A DNA stretch of 64,000 bases from CALUOB01 sp944322305 (GTDB taxonomy: Bacteria > Actinomycetota > Coriobacteriia > Coriobacteriales > Coriobacteriaceae). A model generated the notes under the pieces. It did not search any database and was not told where the DNA came from. It worked only from the letters and a program-made list of their open reading frames with translations. Within the stretch, counting starts at the first letter, position 1, and the number at the start of each line of letters is the position of its first letter. The stretch covers positions 1,302,001-1,366,000 of the forward strand of contig OZ007031.1 in assembly GCA_963931605.1 (NCBI GenBank), in the 5' to 3' direction. The position numbers and the translations under genes are program-made. Below are positions 60,561 to 64,000 of this stretch, in pieces.

Positions 60561-60893
60561 CGTATGAGCGCCATTCTCGCCCATTGCGTTCGTATGAGCG
60601 CAACTTTCGCCCAAGTGGCTCGTATCAGTGCATTTTTCGCCCAACACGCTCGTATGGGTGAAGCTTTCGCCCACACGTCTCGTATGAGCAAGGTTTTCGC
60701 CCCAAGAAACCTCACGCCAACGTTATCCCCATCCCGCGCGTTCGTATGGGCGCAATTCTCGCCCACGCGCTTCGTATGAACACGCTTTTTGCCCGAGAGG
60801 TTCGTGCGAACGCGGTTTTCGCCCAGGCAGGTCGCCTGAACATAACTGCCGCCCTAGCTTGCTCGTATGAATACCGTTTTCGCCCGAGTGCTC
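60561..60893 (-). repeat. Element B, right arm: ten 30-bp repeats with one insertion
   Basis: Units at 60561, 60591, 60621, 60651 and 60681 are followed, after a 32-bp insertion, by 60743, 60773, 60803, 60833 (decayed) and 60864. The consensus is that of element A right arm. The last unit ends just before the hypC promoter. Confidence 0.88.
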
Positions 60894-60905
60894 CGCACGA
60901 GCGGC

Positions 60906-60934
60906 TTGGTAAACCAGCAGCGCCGCGCTATAGT
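60906..60934 (+). promoter_or_regulatory. hypC promoter
   Basis: TTGGTA (60906-60911) and TATAGT (60929-60934) are 17 nt apart, 35 nt before the hypC ATG. The hypC-hypD-hypE unit can therefore be transcribed independently of hypF. Confidence 0.65.
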
Positions 60935-60968
60935 TAGGCAGGACAAACCGCGACTGAAAGGCTTACCT

Positions 60969-61295
60969 ATGTGCCTTGCCGTACCCGCGCAGATCATCGA
61001 GCTCAGCGGCACCAGCGCAACCGTTGACATGCTCGGCACCCAGCAGCGCGCCAGCACCCGCCTTATCCCCGACGCCCAGGTGGGCGACTACATCCTCGTG
61101 CACGCCGGCTTCGGCATCCAGGTGGTGGACCCGGCCGAGGCCGCCGAGACCCTGGAGCTTATCGCCCAGATGCCCGAGCTCATCGCCGACGACCTGCCCG
61201 ACGACGCGCCCGACCCCTTTGCGCCCGCACCCGCAGGCAAGCCCGTGCCGGTGGGCGCCGTAAGCGCCGCGCTGGCCGACGCCGTGGAGCACTGA
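60969..61295 (+). CDS. hypC: Hydrogenase maturation chaperone HypC
   Basis: A 108-residue HypC with the invariant MCLAVPAQI start, in which Cys2 binds iron during assembly of the Fe(CN)2CO group together with HypD. The GDYILVHAGFGIQ block is typical. Residues 75-108 form a Pro/Ala-rich extension after the usual acidic end. The ATG at 60969 follows GAAAGGCTTACC. hypD begins 3 nt after its stop. Confidence 0.95.
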   Translation: MCLAVPAQIIELSGTSATVDMLGTQQRASTRLIPDAQVGDYILVHAGFGIQVVDPAEAAETLELIAQMPELIADDLPDDAPDPFAPAPAGKPVPVGAVSAALADAVEH

Positions 61296-61298
61296 GCC

Positions 61299-62525
61299 AT
61301 GGCCGACAAGAGCCCGCAAACCCCGCGCGCAAGCGCAAGCGCCGATGCATGCGCTAGCGCCGCCCCGAGCGCAAGCGCACCCGCAGGCGCCGCTCCGCGC
61401 ACAAGCGCAAGCGCCCCGCGCACCCCGGACTTCGCGGCGTTTCGCGACCCCGCGCTCGCCCGCGAGCTTATCGACGCCATAAACCGCACGGTGACCTCGG
61501 CCGGCCGGCCGCTCAACCTCATGGAGGTCTGCGGCACACACACCATGAGCATCGGCCGCTACGGTTTCCGCTCGGTCATGCCCGCCGGGCTCACGCTGCT
61601 TTCGGGCCCGGGTTGCCCGGTGTGCGTCACCGCCAACGAGGACATCGACCGCGCCATCGCGCTGGCGCGCGTCCCGGGCGTCACCGTCACCACCTTCGGC
61701 GACATGATGCGCGTGCCCGGCTCGGCCACCACGCTGGCGGCCGAGAAGGCCGCAGGCGCCGACGTGCGCATGGTTTACTCCCCCACTGACGCGCTTGACC
61801 TGGCCGAACGCGAGCCCGCCCGGCAGGTGGCCTTTATCGCCGTGGGCTTTGAGACCACCGCGCCTGCCATCGCCGCCACCGTGCTCGAGGCCGAGGCGCG
61901 CAGCCTTGCCAACTTCACGGTGTTCTGCGCGCACAAAACCACCCCGCCGGCCCTGCGCGCCATCGCCGACGACCCGGAGACGCGGATCGACGGCTTTATC
62001 CTGCCGGGGCACGTCTCCACCATCACCGGGCTTGCGCCGTACCGCTTTTTGGTGGAGGAGTTCGGCATCCCCGGCGTGGTGACGGGCTTTGAGCCGGTGG
62101 ACATCCTGGCCAGCGTGGAGCTGCTGTGCCGCATGGCAGCGCGCGGCGAGGCGCGCATCGAGAACGCCTATCAGCGCGGCGTGGCGCAAAACGGCAACCC
62201 CGTGGCATGCGCCTTGGTTGACCAGGTGTTCGAGCCTTGCGACGCCGTGTGGCGCGGGCTGGGGACGCTCCCGGCCTCGGGCCTTGCGCTGCGCGAGGAG
62301 TTCGCAGGCTTCGACGCGCGCCGGCGCTTTGCCGCCGAGCTCGACGAGCTGACCGTACCCACGCGCGAGCCGGCCGGCTGCCGCTGCGGCGACGTGCTGC
62401 GCGGCGCCATCGCGCCGAGCGGCTGCCCGCTCTTCGGCCGCGTGTGCACGCCGGAGCACCCCGTGGGGCCGTGCATGGTCTCAAGCGAGGGCAGCTGCGC
62501 GGCGTATTTCCGCTACCGGGAGTAG
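61299..62525 (+). CDS. hypD: Hydrogenase maturation protein HypD
   Basis: A 408-residue iron-sulfur protein that carries the Fe(CN)2CO group with HypC. EVCGTHT, GPGCPVC and the C-terminal cysteines CRCGDVL, GCPLFG, VCTPEHPVGPCMVSSEGSCAA are intact. Residues 1-45 are an Ala/Ser-rich extension with repeated Ala-Ser pairs, not part of normal HypD (about 360-380 residues). The ATG at 61299 is in the hypC/hypE operon. Confidence 0.96.
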   Translation: MADKSPQTPRASASADACASAAPSASAPAGAAPRTSASAPRTPDFAAFRDPALARELIDAINRTVTSAGRPLNLMEVCGTHTMSIGRYGFRSVMPAGLTLLSGPGCPVCVTANEDIDRAIALARVPGVTVTTFGDMMRVPGSATTLAAEKAAGADVRMVYSPTDALDLAEREPARQVAFIAVGFETTAPAIAATVLEAEARSLANFTVFCAHKTTPPALRAIADDPETRIDGFILPGHVSTITGLAPYRFLVEEFGIPGVVTGFEPVDILASVELLCRMAARGEARIENAYQRGVAQNGNPVACALVDQVFEPCDAVWRGLGTLPASGLALREEFAGFDARRRFAAELDELTVPTREPAGCRCGDVLRGAIAPSGCPLFGRVCTPEHPVGPCMVSSEGSCAAYFRYRE

Positions 62526-62690
62526 GCGCTGCGGCGGACGGGGCAAACGGTCGCACGGCGCTGGATAAGAAGAGCGTCTGCTACGCGCGCCGCCCGGGCC
62601 TCGTCACCGCAGCGGCCCCAGCGCGCCTGCTCAGCGCACGGGGCATCCGGCCGCCGCACGCCCACGCCGCTGCGCACCGCCCGCGCGCCG

Positions 62691-62758
62691 CAGCCGGCAC
62701 GCACGGCAAACGCCCGAACCTACGTGCCACAGCCGGCGCGCACGGCAAACGCCCGAAC
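62691..62758 (+). repeat. 29-bp direct repeat after hypD
   Basis: CAGCCGGCRCGCACGGCAAA and the following bases occur at 62691 and 62730, 39 bp apart, differing at one position. They lie in the 314-bp gap between hypD and the next small gene, which otherwise shows nothing I can name. Confidence 0.65.
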
Positions 62759-62839
62759 TCAGCACGCGCCGCGCACCGGCGTCCCACCCGCCCGGCAACG
62801 TTCCGCTCCACTCACCCACACCCCAGCAAAGGAGCACCC

Positions 62840-62965
62840 GTGTTCAAGACGAAAAGCCCCTGGCCGTTTATCATCATATCCGTCGTTGTTATCGTTATTG
62901 CGCTGATCGTGTTCGCCCTCACCGGCGAGACCGAGGTCAGCGGTCATTGGGAGTTCACCTTTTAG
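62840..62965 (+). CDS. 41-residue single-helix membrane protein
   Basis: A short frame beginning with GTG 62840 after AAAGGAGCACC. It has a basic N-terminus (FKTKSP), one hydrophobic helix of about 24 residues (WPFIIISVVVIVIALIVFAL), then an acidic end with GHWEFTF. It lies between hypD and hypE, 24 nt from the latter, in the same direction and with a good ribosome site, so it is probably expressed. I recognise no family. A role in tethering or hydrogenase assembly is speculation. Confidence 0.7.
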   Translation: MFKTKSPWPFIIISVVVIVIALIVFALTGETEVSGHWEFTF

Positions 62966-62989
62966 CTTGTGCCCGCGAAAGGAGCCGCT

Positions 62990-64000
62990 ATGGCAAGCGA
63001 CACCACCGTTCTTCTCGGCCACGGATCCGGCGGCCAGATGATGAAGCGCCTCATCGACGAGGTCTTTTTGGAGGAGTTCGGCAACCCGGCGCTCTGCGCG
63101 GGCAACGACGCGGGCGTGGCGCCGCTGGCCGGCTTGGGCGCGGACAGCACAGACGCTGGCGCCAATGCCGACGCCCCGCGCATCGCCCTTTCCACCGACA
63201 GCTTCGTAGTGACGCCGCAGTTCTTCCCCGGCGGCAACATCGGGCGGCTGGCCGTGTGCGGCACCGTGAACGACGTGGCCACCTCGGGCGCTGCGGTGCG
63301 CTACCTCTCCTGCGGGTTCATCCTAGAGGAGGGCTACCCCATGGACAAGCTGCGCGAGATCTGCCGCACCATGGCCGCCACCGCGCGCGAAGCCGGCGTG
63401 GCCATCATCACCGGCGACACCAAGGTGGTGGAGCGCGGCGGCGCGGACGGTGTGTACATCAACACCGCCGGCGTGGGCGAGGTGGCGCCGGGCGTGAACC
63501 TTTCGGGCGCGGCCTGCCAACCGGGTGACAAGGTCTTGGTGTCCGGCACGCTGGGCGACCACGGCATCGCCATCATGAGCCAGCGCGAGGGGCTGGCCTT
63601 CTCCACGCCGGTCGAGTCGGACGCCGCGCCGCTGAACCACCTGATCGCCGCCGTCATGGACGCGGCCCCGCACGTGCGGTGCTTCCGCGACCCCACGCGC
63701 GGCGGCCTGGCGAGCACCTTGAACGAGTTCGCCGCCGCAAGCCATGTGCGCATCGACATAGACGAAGAGGCCGTGCCCGTGCGCGACGCCGTGCGCGGCG
63801 CGTGCGAGATGCTCGGCTACGACGTGCTGCAGGTGGCCAACGAGGGCAAGATGGTGGCCGTGGTGCCGGCCGACGAGGCCGACGCCGCGCTTGCGGCCAT
63901 GCGCGCTTGCCGCTACGGCGAGAACGCCGCGATTATCGGCGAGGTGCTGGAGCTGGCCGAAGGTGCCGAGCCCAGCGTGCGCGTGCGCACCCCCTGGGGC
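62990..64000 (+). CDS. hypE: Hydrogenase maturation protein HypE (3' end off window)
   Basis: The first 337 codons of HypE, which dehydrates the carbamoyl group received from HypF on its C-terminal Cys to a thiocyanate, the source of cyanide ligands. The ATP-binding fold is clear: LGHGSGGQMMKRLIDEVF, STDSFVVTPQFFPGGNIG, GTVNDVATSGA, GDTKVVERG and FRDPTRGGLAS. The C-terminal PRxC is beyond the window edge. The ATG at 62990 follows AAAGGAG. Confidence 0.96.
   Translation, partial: MASDTTVLLGHGSGGQMMKRLIDEVFLEEFGNPALCAGNDAGVAPLAGLGADSTDAGANADAPRIALSTDSFVVTPQFFPGGNIGRLAVCGTVNDVATSGAAVRYLSCGFILEEGYPMDKLREICRTMAATAREAGVAIITGDTKVVERGGADGVYINTAGVGEVAPGVNLSGAACQPGDKVLVSGTLGDHGIAIMSQREGLAFSTPVESDAAPLNHLIAAVMDAAPHVRCFRDPTRGGLASTLNEFAAASHVRIDIDEEAVPVRDAVRGACEMLGYDVLQVANEGKMVAVVPADEADAALAAMRACRYGENAAIIGEVLELAEGAEPSVRVRTPWG

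Noticed and set aside
57855..60893. CRISPR array
   Set aside because: Conserved block 23 bp with 7-bp spacers, two opposite arms and no cas genes; spacers are far too short.

Overview
The window is high-GC DNA (roughly two thirds G+C by eye) from an anaerobic actinobacterium, most likely a gut Coriobacteriia of the Eggerthellaceae/Atopobiaceae kind. This rests on the combination seen here: an HspR-controlled dnaK-grpE-dnaJ operon (an actinobacterial trait), a Tat-exported ferredoxin with an aldehyde:ferredoxin-oxidoreductase-like enzyme and a membrane multiheme cytochrome, [NiFe]-hydrogenase maturation genes, an LPxTG surface phosphatase, pyruvate formate-lyase activase and a PTS with a BglG/LicT antiterminator. 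Genus is not resolved. No rRNA, tRNA, insertion sequence or CRISPR array is visible.

Layout. 1-6.0 kb (minus): mazG end, a yfcE-type phosphodiesterase, a small membrane protein, a TIM-barrel protein, then the nickel-pincer cofactor genes larE-larB-larC (no larA here). 6.1-11.2 kb: a class-A beta-lactamase-fold serine hydrolase, a DUF3006-like protein, a small zincin, a Tat lipoprotein, a TSCPD protein and a YibE/F permease. 11.3-14.5 kb: a tandemly duplicated, cell-wall-anchored purple acid phosphatase behind a Pho-box-like promoter. 14.8-18.5 kb: ferredoxin/AOR/cytochrome respiratory module. 18.8-22.9 kb: HemW-like radical SAM protein and an amino-acid ABC transporter. 23.0-26.7 kb: LicT-type antiterminator, beta-glucoside PTS with a leader terminator, and a NIF3 protein, in a visibly lower-GC stretch. 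26.7-32.3 kb: chbG, a repeat array, XRE + broken DUF2975 pair, a MacB-like ABC transporter and an 11-residue-repeat protein. 32.7-40.1 kb: rlmD-like, C39-like peptidase, mtnN, engB, pflA, panE. 40.1-45.2 kb: hspR-dnaJ-grpE-dnaK and a ferredoxin. 45.3-53.6 kb: 6-phospho-beta-glucosidase, the nadABC-niaR operon, a flavoprotein and thioredoxin. 54.0-64.0 kb: a nickel/hydrogenase block, nikR-hypF, then hypC-hypD-small membrane protein-hypE (hypE runs off the right edge).

Functional themes. Nickel is prominent (larCBE, nikR, hypFCDE), as are anaerobic redox chemistry and NAD synthesis. Regulation can be read directly in several places: a dyad over the -35 box of the nad operon, a HAIR-like site at dnaK, an antiterminator/terminator leader before the PTS gene and direct TTACC repeats before the phosphatase.

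Most unusual content. The hyp cluster is split by about 3 kb holding a chimeric HTH-MFS gene flanked by two homologous intergenic elements. Each element consists of converging arrays of 30-bp repeats (23 bp conserved, 7 bp variable) around a core of about 160 bp. A third array of different sequence but the same 30-bp period lies at 27.6-27.9 kb. The arrays contain a word related to CTTCTCGCCC, which is also scattered through the rest of the window far more often than expected, within genes and between them. Many housekeeping enzymes here also carry Ala-rich or repeat-encoded insertions.
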